A DNA stretch of 64,000 nt. It comes from Kalaharituber pfeilii. Taxonomy: Eukaryota > Ascomycota > Pezizomycetes > Pezizales > Pezizaceae. Both the position numbers and the translations under genes were made by a program. The stretch is from contig WHUZ01000001.1 of the NCBI GenBank assembly GCA_015179045.1, positions 1,302,001-1,366,000 on the forward strand, in the 5' to 3' direction. Below are positions 11,573 to 23,810 of this stretch, one piece after another (the first letter of the stretch is position 1; every line of letters begins with the position of its first letter). Below the pieces are notes generated by a model that had not been told where the DNA came from, did not search any database, and saw only the letters and a program-made list of their open reading frames with translations.

Positions 11573-14306
11573 ATAAATGGGAAACTGCCATAAAGTGAAA
11601 GAAAGATAGAAGAAACCGAAATTCCGTCTGTCCCTGTCTGTCCCTTACCGTCCCATCCATCTCATCAGCGCTGTGATTCGGCGGTCTGAGGAGCGTGTCC
11701 ATCCTCCCGGCCATCTTGTTTTCCAGACCCGGTATCTGTCTAGAACGTGCGTTCTCATTCGGTTCTTTACTAGGGTTATCTTGGTTGGTATAATTTGGCA
11801 CTTCGAAGGAGGTCATGCGATTCTAATCTGGAATTATTTAGGGTATATAGATTTGTTTATACGTACTCTTGTGATCATGATAACGTCGTAGTTCTGGATA
11901 TTCACTGTACGTACTTTTTGGCAGTTACTTAGGGACTCGAACAAATTTGATGATGTGCGTAGTGACAGAAAATCATACCCAGTGGTATACCCATTCTACC
12001 AACAGCCGTAAGTCTCTATCAGTACTCATACATACATACTTGCGGAAATGCATCAGAGGCGACCCCAGGCAACTTATACCTTCGCATAATTCAACCGAAC
12101 TACCTAGTCTCGAAGTGTGACAGCTTAGCCAGCACACTATGAGGTAGTCTGGTGCTAGGCTGAGCACATAAGTAGTAGTTATGTTCCCTTTCAGAGAACA
12201 AATTAGAGTACAACTGAGAATTGTGTAATTAAGAGTAGTACTGTATCATAGGTGGTACAATCTTACCTCATCCAACACCTTGGTAGTTTGTTTACCCTTG
12301 TTTGATTACCCTTGTGGGGAAGGTGTACTGTCTTACTCTGCGCTAGGCTATTGGTCTAACCCGCCGTTGAACTAAGACCAACCGTTTGACCGTTGGAGCT
12401 AACTCTTAATTCTACGTTCGCTTTATCGCAAGCCTGGCCCCAGACTAAGCCCGGCCCCCTTAGCCCGGCCTCACCACCAAGCCTCATCTTAGAATGCACT
12501 CAAAGATGCTCAAATACACAGCCGCCAAAATGAGTAAAATCCTAACAATCCAATGACGAGAATATATTTTGCGACTTCCCACATTCTGTGACCCATCAAG
12601 AGCAAACTGCCTACTCATACACATGTACGTTGACACTCACTGTCTTATGCCTCGAAATGATCATTCACAATATGATTTATCACTATGAAGAAAAATGGCA
12701 CACTTTCTCATCGTTACCTTCCTTTTGTGAGTTTTCATCTATAGCCAGAACTGTTGTATTAGTAACGCTCATGTTCGCAACCCAGTAAACCTCCAAGGTT
12801 GCATGCCCAGCTAATACCCAAACAGGAAGGACGTCTTAAAAAGACAGACTGCGGCAACATGCAATCCGCCGCAAGAAACCAGCAAAATTTAAAGTTATCT
12901 TGTGATTCTTGCTAGATGTCACTGCCGAGGATAACAGCGATTTACTTCGTGTTCAACGTGATGGAGTGCTCTCGCGAAGGCTGTTGAGAGTCCGGACACG
13001 AGAACAGGGCTATTGAACACTCTAGCAGTTAAAATCTGCATATGATCTCTGGTGCCTTGAGTGATGCGAACTGGGCATGAAAATTGCATTTGGAGGCAGT
13101 TCTCGCACCTTGACAGCATCGACACGCTTAGTTGAGCGCAATGGGAAGCGGGTTTCTCTCAGAAGCGGCCTCGTGCAGGGTTATTGCTGGGGCATTCCGC
13201 CTACTGGCAAGCTGGAACGAAGCCGGCTGGATTGATTTATCTCACAGTGAGCACACCCCGAAAGGGCGAAGATGAATTGGGAAAGCGATTAAATTGGATG
13301 AGTGGTACAAGTCGTCATAATCGTGATGCAAGATAGTCTCCTTGTCATTCGGTTGCTGCGGGGCAATTGCTTCTTCTTTGCCTCGTGATTGACACGCTGA
13401 TCTTGCGTGCAACAGGAAACTGACGAGGACGTTGAAGTCTCTTTTTTGGATAAACTAGCAGGGGTTACTATACCACCAGGTCACTCTCCATCTGCCAGCT
13501 GCACGACCGTTATAGACCCTGTCTGAAGACCTTCCGGAAACAAATCGGAATTTGTTTGTTGCATGAGCACCTCAGCCCCTCCCACCCTCTTCCATGCTTC
13601 TCTTGAGTCCCTCGTCTTACCTATGGTCAGAGGTTCCCCTGCAGATATACTCCCATCACCATATACTTACCTAGCACTGATGGTTTGCAACCATTGTCTT
13701 TCCCCCTTGTGGAAGGTATCATGCATCGAGTATCAAGCATCGACATGGACATGGAAGTTAAGACGCCTAGAGCATCCCGCGTCTGTCCCTGGTTCTACAG
13801 CTCACTTGCCCCTCTGAGCCACAAAAGAAACCACTCGCTTCGATGGTGATTCTCCTCTTTGTTTACGCATCAATTGATGAAGCCTGTTACACTTGAGCGT
13901 CCAACGACTTTACCAAACGCAATGAGAAGATAATATTGCTGGGTATGTTCGCAGTTTCCTGATGGGTATCTCGGCAGTACACGGTATCGGAGGAATTTCA
14001 TACCCAGTTTGTGAATTTCTTAGGGTCTCATTCGGTCAACTCTCTACGATCACCATTCTGCAGCCCCTGCAGTAAGCCACTACTCGAAGTTATAGTACAG
14101 CTTGGGCAGTTCCGCCTAATTAAGCAACTGGGAATACATACTACCCTTTCAGCCCTGTGATAGTTCATTGGGTGTATTTGATGGTATATTTGTAGTACTA
14201 GAGCAACAAGGATGATGACAATACTGGGCTAGGTATGACCCAGCTGGAGGGTAGCTTCTGGGGAAACTGGGACATAAGTTTATAGTCAGATCGAATTCCA
14301 CATATT

Positions 14307-14316
14307 CTATATATAC
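14307..14316 (+). promoter_or_regulatory. TATA-like element
   Basis: TCTATATATA lies about 95 bases upstream of the ATG at 14410, followed by a C/A-rich leader. Position and composition fit a fungal core promoter for the secreted protein gene. Confidence 0.45.
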
Positions 14317-14409
14317 CAGCTATAACCCCCATGAAGATCAGCTCCTCACCTCACCCAAAAAGCCATCAATCGTCGGAACACCTCATACACTCCCGCATCA
14401 ATTCCTATC

Positions 14410-15863
14410 ATGAAGTTTTCCGCTCTTCTCCTAGCTGCTTTGCTCTTCGTAGCAAGCAGTGTTGAAGTTGTTGCTTCTGAGTCTACAACTTCTATCATGA
14501 CGGAATTGATGCAGGAAAAGATTAAAACCCGTCAGAAGTGGCGCGATCTGGGAGTGTTCAAGTCCAAGCTCTACTCTCGGCTTAGTTCCTTCCAACCATG
14601 CAAGAATGGCAAATCGGGTCGTGGTAAGGGTAAGGAGAGCTTCAAGTGCAACAAGATTGACATGACTGCTTTCATTTCTCACGAGGACATGGGCTCCGAG
14701 ACCCGTGAGGGTAACGATGTTTGGGGATGGACCTCTCCTGACGGAAGAGAATTCGTTGCTGTTGGTCAAACCGATGGTACAGCGTTCCTGGAAGTCCGAT
14801 TTGATGGTTATTTGGATTACTTGGGACGTCTTCCAACTCAAACTGAACCTTCGATCTGGAGAGATATTAAGGTCATTGATGGGTATGCCTACATTGGAAG
14901 TGAAGCAGAAGGCCATGGTCTCCAAATATTTGACATGCGTAAGGTAAAAACATGCAGCTGGTGCGTCTTCACTGTTAATCTGCTAACGTAAAATTAAATT
15001 AGCTTTTGAATATCAAGCCCTGGTGGAAATTCTGGGCTCAGCCAGTCGTCTTCGACATCAAAAAGGACCAGACTGCATGGTTCAGTGGCTTCGGCTCCTC
15101 CCACAACATTGTTGCGAACGAAGATACTAAGTTCATCTATGCTGTTGGCAGCGATGTTTGCCAGGGCGGCCTCTTCATTGTTGACGTTAGCGACCCAGCC
15201 AATCCAACTTCCCCAGGCTGTGCGAGTCAGGATGGCTACGTTCACGATGCTCAGTGCGTCATCTATACTGGACCCGATACAAAGTATACTGGTCACGAAA
15301 TCTGCTTTGCCTATAACGAGGACACTCTTACCATCATGGATATGACTGACAAGTCCACCAATGGCTCTGTTATCTCGAGGTCTCCTTACCAAGCTGCCTA
15401 TACTCACCAGGGATGGCTCATCGATACCACCAACCAGAATTTCCTCCTCCTCGATGACGAGCTCGATGAGATGCGTTCTGTTGGAGAGGCTGCTGACCAA
15501 CACACCACCACCTACATCTGGAACATCACCTCTCTTGAGGCACCCATCAAGACTGGCAACTACAAATCCCCAGCAATCGCCATCGACCATAACCAATACG
15601 TTGTAAAGGGTCTCTCGTATCAGGCCAATTATGGTTCCGGGCTCCGAGTCGTGGATGTCCGCTCAGTTGAATCTGATCCGACTGGTACATACTTCAAGGA
15701 AGTCGGTTTTTTCGATATCTTCCCTGAGGATGATGAGCAGAATGGTGGTCTCGGCCTTGCCGAGTTTACCGGCACCTGGTCCGTTTACCCATACTTCAAA
15801 TCTGGTTACATCATTCTGAACACCATTGAGAGAGGCACCTTCTCTCTCAAGTTGCAGAAGTAA
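14410..15863 (+). CDS. Secreted LVIVD-repeat / choice-of-anchor B family protein
   Basis: Extracellular beta-propeller-like protein of unknown biochemical function. Exon 1 is 14410-14943 (178 codons), the intron 14944-15002 (GTAAAA...TTAG) and exon 2 15003-15863, giving 464 aa. Residues 1-23 (MKFSALLLAALLFVASSVEVVAS) form a clear signal peptide; no membrane segment or GPI signal follows. The body has repeated short modules such as EFVAVGQTDGTAFLEV, GLFIVDVSDPANP and GLRVVDVRSVESD, the LVIVD-type blades of this family, with acidic stretches (DDELDE) and one GHEICF segment. It ends SLKLQK. Members are often secreted by fungi and bacteria and some are reported as extracellular or cell-surface proteins. 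A promoter with a TATA box and short leader suggests strong or regulated expression (inference). Confidence 0.85.
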
Positions 15864-16950
15864 ACTGCCATCTGGGGCTGAGTGGCGAGTAGCTGTAATC
15901 GTTGGGTAACCTTCCTATTGTATGTTATATGTATAATATTTAGGTATTTCTTCCGTCTCAATCATATACTAGTAATATGATATGCGGGAGGTTTCATGTT
16001 CCTTTTTTTCACAACGTACATACATATATCGAGGAAACTAGAGAAGCAATAGCAGGGTGGGGAAAGATACAGTATATACACCTCTCATGTCAAGAGTGCT
16101 GAACGCGCTGTTGTCTGTGTCTTCCTGGAGGTTAGTGGAGGTCCGCTATCTGCATGGCATCCAGATTCTCGTTTAGATATGAATACACGCGCAACTGTTT
16201 AGAACATTCCCAAAGTACTCAGTTGTTGTTCAGACTTACTAGTACATATAGTACATATCGATCTGAGGGATGCCAAAGAAGGCTAGCCGCGGAATAACAG
16301 AAGAACATTGCCAAGGTCATATTCTGGGGTGAATTCCCTGAACCAATGCCCATAAAATGAGGGGCTCGAGCATTGCTCTTACAAGCGACAGTTACTGTAA
16401 CTTCGACTTTTAAAAACAAATCACCATTTGACTGGAAAGCAGAATGGAGCCGGATTGTTAGAATTTGTGGCTGCCTCGTTTGATGAGTTTGTCTAGTCTT
16501 GCTCCAGTCAAGGCAGTCTACAATCAAGGGATAAGAGTCCAATCCAGACTAAGCTAGAGTGTGCGCTCTTACATCCTCGATTCCAGTCTCAACCTTTACT
16601 ATATCCAGGCAGGAAAGCAAAAGGGTTCCATGTCAAAATACTTATGCATACAGCAGCAGACTCGAAAGAGGCGCCCAGTCTCTCCAGCAACATCGATTTG
16701 TTCCAAAGTGGTGCGAATCTGCAAGAACAAGCCGATTGAACTGTCTGTGGTCTGCATGCCCTCTTGCTAGATAGCTAAGATTCTCACACTTCACGTGACA
16801 AACAGTCAATCGGGCTCGGCAATAGTCATCCTAGAGGCGGCCCCTGCCTACACAGACTTTCTTACAATCCTTAAATCCCACTCAATTGAGGAATCTATCA
16901 CCAAAGACGACGATTGCTACCACGAGACTAGGTTTTACTAACGTACTGCA
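15864..16950. other. Intergenic between secreted protein gene and TRM9
   Basis: Holds the 3' flank of the secreted protein gene and the TRM9 upstream region. No coding signal; the minus-strand ORF at 16219-16542 has no resemblance to a family. Confidence 0.4.
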
Positions 16951-18135
16951 ATGTCTCAGCCGTTCAATTATTCGCAGGATGCATGCACCGAAACATATGA
17001 AGCACAGCACGTTCATAAAGTATATGAAATCATCGCTCCGCATTTCTCTGCTACTCGTTTCAAGGTATAGTCAATCCCCATCATATGTTGCAATTGCAAA
17101 TACCAAACATCGGCAAATTGCGCACACCTTGTCAGCATGCATTCTTTTTGCAGTTAGTGGATAGTTTTTACTCTCCTTTTCACAAGCCTCTGAATTTGTT
17201 CACTGACTTCCTTCTTACGCTGCATTCTGCACTGGTGCTTGAAAAATACAGCCATGGCCTATTGTTGAAAAATTCCTCAAAGAATTACCCGCAGGATCTG
17301 TTGGGCTAGATATTGGCTGCGGTAACGGGAAATATTTGACAGTTAACCCAAAGATCTTCATTATTGGAAGTGACAGGTGCGAGATCCAGCTGCACATGAT
17401 TATGATTAAGCCATATGTGGATTTAGAGAGATTCGATAATATCTTATATACCCATGTTTTCTTGTCAATAATTTCAGAGAATTGTTTTTCCGGTTACAAT
17501 TGCCTTTTTAATTGTGGTTTACTTATTCTAACCTTGATACCTAGGTCCCAAAACCTAGTTGGCATTGCCTCCATGCAACGGCATCATGAAGCCATAGTTG
17601 CCGATGCTCTCAATCTTCCACATCCTTGCAATTTTTTTGACTTTGCAATCAGTATTGCAGTTGTACATCATTTTTCTTCAAATGAAAGAAGAGTTGCTGC
17701 TTTAAAGAGTATCATTTCTACATTAAGACCGGTCACTGGTCATGACAATGACAATGGAGGGAAAGCTTTGATTTATGTTTGGGCACTGGAGCAAAAGAAC
17801 TCACGTCGTGGTTGGGATGAGAATTCCAAGCAAGATGTTTTCGTGCCTTGGGTATTGCAAAAGAAATTCTCCGGTATGTTGCTCCCTTGTTCTGTCAGCA
17901 GCGCAGTTGCTAAACACCCGGTGATTTGCCAGGCTCTATAGATAAAGGCTCAAGTGATAAGAATCCTCAGGCAACTGGGCAAACCCAGGCAGAAGAAACT
18001 TACCAAAGATATTACCATTTATATCGTCAAGGAGAGTTGGAGAAAGATGTTATTGCTGCAGGGGGTATCGTCTGCAACTCAGGGTATGAAAAGGACAACT
18101 GGTGGGCTGTCGTGCAGAATAGAGTGCCAGGATAG
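16951..18135 (+). CDS. TRM9: tRNA (carboxymethyluridine34-5-O)-methyltransferase Trm9
   Basis: SAM-dependent enzyme that, with Trm112, methyl-esterifies cm5U34 to mcm5U34 in the wobble position of certain tRNAs. Exons: 16951-17064, 17252-17376, 17545-17873 and 17933-18135, giving 256 aa. The start MSQPFNYSQD leads into ETYEAQHVHKVYEIIAPHFS, then ATRFK, the conserved Trm9 N-terminus. Exon 2 has the SAM-binding motif VGLDIGCGNGKYL; exon 3 has ADALNLPHP, FDFAISIAVVHHFSS, GGKALIYVWALEQ and DVFVPWVLQKKF. Exon 4 ends with YHLYRQGELEKDVIAAGG and SGYEKDNWWAV, the typical C-terminus. Slightly shorter than yeast Trm9 (279 aa). The second intron has a weak donor (GTGCGA), but frame and homology support it. 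It converges on the Myb gene on the opposite strand. Confidence 0.93.
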
Positions 18136-18716
18136 TTGAAGGGACGTCCCTGGGAAGTTGGATCGAAGATGTTTATATCCTCATGTCGTTATTTCCCGGC
18201 TCAAGGACACTCCACGCGGGTACATCAATATCCTATCGATAACCCAACTCTTCCAAACGAGGGGTCACTTAATATCAGAATGAAAAATTTATAACTAGTT
18301 TCTCGGGCACTATGTTTCGGTGGGGCAATCCTGATTATCATTTCTAAATCTGTCCTTTACATATTCTAATTCTATATGCAGACATGAAAAAAAACCCTGA
18401 AGTGACAACAGAAGTAATACACGCAACAGCAAGAGAAAATAATGAGAAGAGATGAGGGCTACCTTTTCAAGAGAACTCCAGGCCTCCATCAGCATACACC
18501 CCTCTGCCCCTTCTACTGCACTTTTTCTACTTCTTTTCTTCTTCCGCCCCAAAAAGCCGCTATCTCTTTTGCTAATATAGTACTCGCCTGGCCTGATGAT
18601 CATTCCTCTCTTGATCAGATTCCCCAGTCATTGCCCAGAACCAAGTTCACTTCATGCCCTATACATATCATATATAATGCCATATCACCCAGTCAAGCCT
18701 GTGAACCTCCAGGTAC
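18136..18716. other. Short convergent intergenic region
   Basis: Shared 3' flank of TRM9 (plus) and the Myb gene (minus); no independent feature seen. Confidence 0.45.
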
Positions 18717-19379
18717 CTAAGTACTGCTGCTCGCAACTGCATTTGGGCCTGTGGGGTTCGATCCCGACTGCTCATGCTTATGCCGTGGAGGGGCTTCCAA
18801 AATCACGGAGCTGCTGAGGCTGAATGGCACGGTACCAGCTCTTCGTGCAATCTCTTCCTCGCCGAGTTGCCAATGCATGGCCTCTGCTGCTCTCCAGGGA
18901 ATTTTCATTTCATTCGCTACTAATGCCCACATCTCGGGTTTTAACCTAATACCAGCCAACTCCACGATTAGCACTCATGTTTTCTCCGATGATTTGTGCG
19001 GCTTACCCTTCTTATTCGCGCAGATGCAGATGAACTGGCGGGGATCAGGGGCACACGAGGAAAGATGCTGTAGGGAACAATTGCTAAGCACTGGAACATA
19101 CCGTTCGTAGAGCATTGCAAGGTGGTCTTTTCTATCTTCATCCCACTCCGCCCGTCTCTCAAGATAATTTTGGTAATGTAATCGGCAGCTTATTGGTGAT
19201 CTCCCTGGTAGGGCCTTACTAATGTCGTCCCATTTCTTTCCCGTTTGGCGAAGCTGAATTATGAGGGCGTCTTCCTGGGGACTCCACTTGGATTGTTTTT
19301 TTTGCTGGTGAAGTTGGTGCATTGACTGACAATGCTCGCTTGGTTGAGGGGCTTGAGGGCGTGGAGGGGTGATTCTCAA
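18717..19379 (-). CDS. Small fungal Myb/SANT DNA-binding protein
   Basis: Probable transcriptional regulator. Exon 1 runs 19379-19102, then a 156-nt intron (GTATGT...ATTAG), then exon 2 18945-18717, giving 168 aa. A Gln/Pro-rich N-terminus precedes one SANT/Myb repeat: SKWSPQEDALIIQLRQTGKK, WDDISKALPGRSPISCRLHY, QNYLERR. The intron join restores DHLAMLYERLKPEMWALVAN, EMKIPWRAAEAMHWQLGEEE and ARRAGTVPFSL, a conserved segment of Pezizomycotina Myb proteins in which a second degenerate repeat follows the first. The Ser/Pro-rich C-terminus ends VASSST. Specific role unknown. A tRNA T-arm-like motif on the opposite strand at 18752-18767 falls inside this coding sequence and is coincidental. Confidence 0.85.
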
Positions 19380-22300
19380 ACATTTTGGCGTTGGCTTTGG
19401 AAGGTATGAATGAAGTTTGGTGAGATCTGTTCGTTTCTGTCCGTTTCTGTCTCGCAGATTTAGAGAGGATGGAGCAGCCTTCCTAATTATCCATCAGAAT
19501 GGACTTAACTGTTCCATCAACCTCTCTCGATTCTTATAAACGACGGACCCTTGTAATTGAGTAGAGTCAAACCTTTCTAGGGTATCTACCACAGGGCATC
19601 TGGAGACTAGGGTGAAGTGGAAAAATTAATTGATCAGCCCCATTTTTCCATTGATATCATGTTTCTCGGACTTATACTTAGACTGGAAGCCAGTAGCTAA
19701 ACAGCTCGGTATGTTCACGGCTTTCAGCATACCACCCATCAATGGAGGATGCCTGAACAAGTTGTTATATAGAACCATGCCCACTTAGAGTAATCTACTT
19801 GGATTAGAGTGATTGTGTCGGATACCCAAGAGCATTTGGCTTGAGATAGCTGACATAGAATCAAGCGTCTAAAGGAAGAGCAGTTCCAAAGAAGCACCCT
19901 AGAATTATATTCTCCTCGGTTAAGTAATAGGTATATGCTGGTTGAAAAGGTTTGATAACTAACATAACACGGCAGAATCAATGACCATCGTTTCCCATAT
20001 ATTGACCATAGCTGGTATTATAGGTACGTGCTAGAGGCATAGACTAGAAACCCAGCAGTGAATTGCTCCATATTTTACTAAATTTCATTACCTAGGATCT
20101 GCCAAACAAGATCAGAATTGACGACTTCCTTTATGAGGTGAGCTTCCAACAAACAAAGTATAGGGCTTCTTTCAACAATGCTAGCGGCTTCTCTATTTCA
20201 TTTATATTGGCAGTGAAGAAACAAGACTAGTAGCGAGTCAAAGCTCTCAAGTATACAAACCTAGAGGTGCAGAAAATTTTTCTATGGTTCATCGCATGTT
20301 GCTCTCTAGCAAGAGAGGCGCTGATTGCTGAAGCTATGATCTCCAATGTAGTTAATCATTGCGCCAAGTGGGCAACACAAGTGGGTAGCGGAGTTTTCCT
20401 AGAACACAAGTCATCCAAAATGGTAATGGAAATCGAATGAATTAGATAGCTAGGTGTTGCAGTAACGCATTGCAGTGGGTTCGGACATGGCATTCTGGAT
20501 ACTCTTCTAAATTCAATAACTGTTCGTTTGCCTGTACAAACTATCGAGCTTAATGCAATGAACCTAAGTACCATATGCTAATCTATATCCATATGGAAAC
20601 GTAAATGGATAGTGGTACCAATCTCATGGATGAAGATACCATCTCCTAGTTATGCTTCATATGCTCTTACTTTCCAAAAGGCTTCATCATTATAAGCTAA
20701 GTTTGGCTTGCAACAATCATGTCAAGACATTCTGGAAATTGCATCCAGCATTTCCATGGAAAGTTTCTAGGATCACTCCGAACTACAGTAATCAATATTA
20801 TATTGCATTGCCTGCAAGCAGGATACTTGCAGTTGTCAGTAAAGCTACCAGTATTAGTGAGAGTATAAAATGGTTTGCATATGAGCGTCTTCCCGCAACC
20901 TCGGCTCTGGAATGCCAGCTTAGCTTGCGATTGAAAAAGGCACTAGTTTTCCATCTCTAGTGACTGACATCCATGCTTAAAGTCGCAATTAATTTCCATG
21001 TTATTAGGGCTGGCTTGAAAGCCTTGATCTTTTGGTACTGCAGCGTTTACTCCTGCATACCTTTGATTCAGCTAACTGCTTGTAGCAACCCATGCTCTTT
21101 CTATTGTATGTCTACATCAATACCAGAATTCCGGGCCCCTTGACTTACCGGAGCTTGGTAGTGGACTTGTTCACATCCTATAAATGGCTAGTCTGGTTAG
21201 CAAATGGCGCAGGTCAGCAAGATATAAACATTAACTGTATCTTTTTTTCTAGGGTAAAAAAACTCATATAAATGTATTCTTCAATATAATAATGCTAATT
21301 CAGCTGTGTCACTGGTTCAAAATCCGATGCTACAAATGCTGGAGGATGGATTTCAATTTGGAAAAGTTAGGAGTACTTAACTTGAGGCAGGAGACTTAAG
21401 AGTCTGGCTAGGTTTGCGTTGACTTTAAAGTATTATCGACTGGGATCATGCCACTAATAGGTATCTTACAGCGCCTGTGCAGAACAACAGTTATAGTTGC
21501 TGATCCATGGATTCTTTAAGATATGCATCCACATGTATCATGATTATCTACAGTAAGTATACCGGATAGAAATGTCAAATAATTTAACTTTTGACAGCTA
21601 GTTGCGCTGTTATAGCAATGATTGCTCATCGACCGCTGATTACAAACTAGGCAGGCTCCAACACACAGCCTCTACTGTATGCATATTATATAACTAGAAT
21701 TATCAGTGGTGTTTATGGTTAGGACAGGCCATGAGACCAGAACTTTTCAGCCCCACGTGAGCTCTAAAGACTGGCTATGGTAATGTAGCATCTAATTGAA
21801 CCAAGTAAGCTGACTAGAGAATAAATACCAAATGTAAGTGTCAAATGTTTGTTAGAAGAACTTAGTTTTTTTGCACTGAATTACATCTACATGCACAGTT
21901 CCTTAAGCAAGCAGTGAAACTGGAGTGCTAGTTCCTGAAATTTACTACACTGTCTGGTTAGTTGGTCAGAAAGCTACCACAATGGAAAAAAGAGATAAAT
22001 TGAAAACGGATTAATTATAAATTTCAGGAGCACCAGACTATAAAAGTATGCCGGTATCTCATTCTACTATGGCGTCAGCGAGGTGAGCCTCGGGGGCAAG
22101 ATGTAAGGGAAGATAAAAGGCTGCTACAACAGTCTTACAGTACTTCAAATATTTGACAAAACTTGACAGATCTGATATACGGAGATCCTTAATCAGGAAT
22201 GAGAAACTCTGCAGTGCAGTGCAGCTAGAGTAGTGAGGACGAACCACTTGATTAGCTATGGAGCTTATAGCTAGCCTAATTTAGTAGCTACTGTGTTGGA

Positions 22301-23810
22301 AAATACCTGGCAATGGCATGTATGACATACAAAGTATGCTATACATCCATGGTATGGCATGCGAGGCCTCGATAGTATATGTACGGAATGCCTACAACCT
22401 CATGCTATCAAGGAGATCAAATATCATGTATATATAAGCTGTGTATATGCCATCGAACAAATCAATCAATCCTAACTTAACGAATCAACTGTATTCGATG
22501 TTCTCGTTTTCGGATTTAGTAGCTACTGTACTTGTCATGCATCACATGCATGTTGATTTTTATTTTGATCCGCTTGTCTTGTAAAATGGCTTGAAACTTC
22601 TGAATTGTGTATATAATTTGTGTAGTGTACACTGCCTGCTGAGCGAACTCTATGTACGTGCATTTCCTCTCTGCGGTGACCTGTATACGGTCACTGTCAG
22701 CGTTCAGGCAAGCAGGAACACAGAGAATAAACGGGTTGCAACTACAGGGGATATACTAAATGGGCATTTTTCAACCAATAAGGTTATTGTTTAAAGTCCT
22801 CTCCGTGAATTGAGGCTATCTTCTCACTCTTGCTCTCAAGCCCAGAGCCGTAAATCACCATCAACGGCGCAGCCCCTGTCTAAGGCGAACTATGACCATG
22901 TTACTGTTGTGCAGCACGCCGGAGTACGTACCTTGCAACTACTAACGACTAGGGATGAGGCTATGTTGCAATTACATGAGCATGAACCAGGGCAGATCTG
23001 GCATGCTCCTGCTGGTGAGACTTAACATCACACAACACTAATAAGTAACAGCCCGCGGTCATATAGAAGATACAGTACTTCTATATACAAATATATGTTG
23101 TCTTTATAAAATTGCCTCTCCTTTTAATACCCGTCGTAAACCAGCACACAATTAGCTCATGATCACCAAAAGCGGTGTATCTACTTGATGCTGCTGGTGA
23201 AGTACTTTTGTGAGCTGTTTAAGGTCGGTTCGAGACCCGTTCAAGGCTCCACTATTAGTAGTTCCTTAGAACAATGGTTATTACTGTGGTGCCAACGCGC
23301 AATTAGAAGCAACGTGTCTGTGAGATAGATGTATGTTTAGGCATACATACAAACTTACAGCGCCAGCACGCTCTGCATCAAGCAGGCATGGTCGTATACG
23401 GGTAGCTATCTGTGTTCGTTAGTCAATACAACTCAGCACAGGATTGTGAACTGAGTTACTCGAGAACATGGCGGCATTATCCCACCTACATTACTAGCCC
23501 CATTAGATTGCCTGAGAACACTTAAAGTTAATTGAATAAATGCCATAGTTCACAGAAATTCCTTAACAACCACATGAGGCTCTTTTTGGTAGTCGCCAAG
23601 CTGGAGCGCACAATTGGGCGTAGTCAAGTTGGCAGCTTGCCAATGGTTGGTTAAAGATGGCAGCATAGTACGATAAACAAAATGTGGGGTTTTTGACAAA
23701 CAATCAGCAATCGCTGTCGCTTACAATATTATCAACGTGAATCGAGGCTGCGTATCCAAGCTTTCACTATTATTATCCTGCCGTGTGTCGGAAAGCAGTA
23801 GCCATCCGAA
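19380..23810. other. 4.4 kb gene-poor region
   Basis: No ORF with family resemblance was seen on either strand, and I could not identify an intact transposon. It forms the upstream flank of the NLR gene. A box-B-like word (GGTTCGAGACC, 23227-23237) occurs but no tRNA folds around it. Confidence 0.45.

Larger units (their letters stand above)
11161..14409. other. Intergenic with T-rich microsatellite and a retroposon-like tail
   Basis: Contains an (ATTTTT)n tract near 11388-11412 and a T-run linked to a retroposon-like core at 11500-11572 (listed separately). The remainder (11600-14300) shows only short unsupported ORFs, including 12919-13125 (minus) and 13563-13817 (plus). Confidence 0.45.

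Noticed and set aside
18752..18767. GGGGTTCGATCCCGAC, a perfect tRNA T-arm-like motif
   Set aside because: No D-arm, anticodon arm or matching acceptor stem around it, and it lies in the coding sequence of the Myb gene on the other strand.
23227..23237. GGTTCGAGACC box-B-like word upstream of the NLR gene
   Set aside because: No tRNA cloverleaf could be drawn with the 70 bases upstream.
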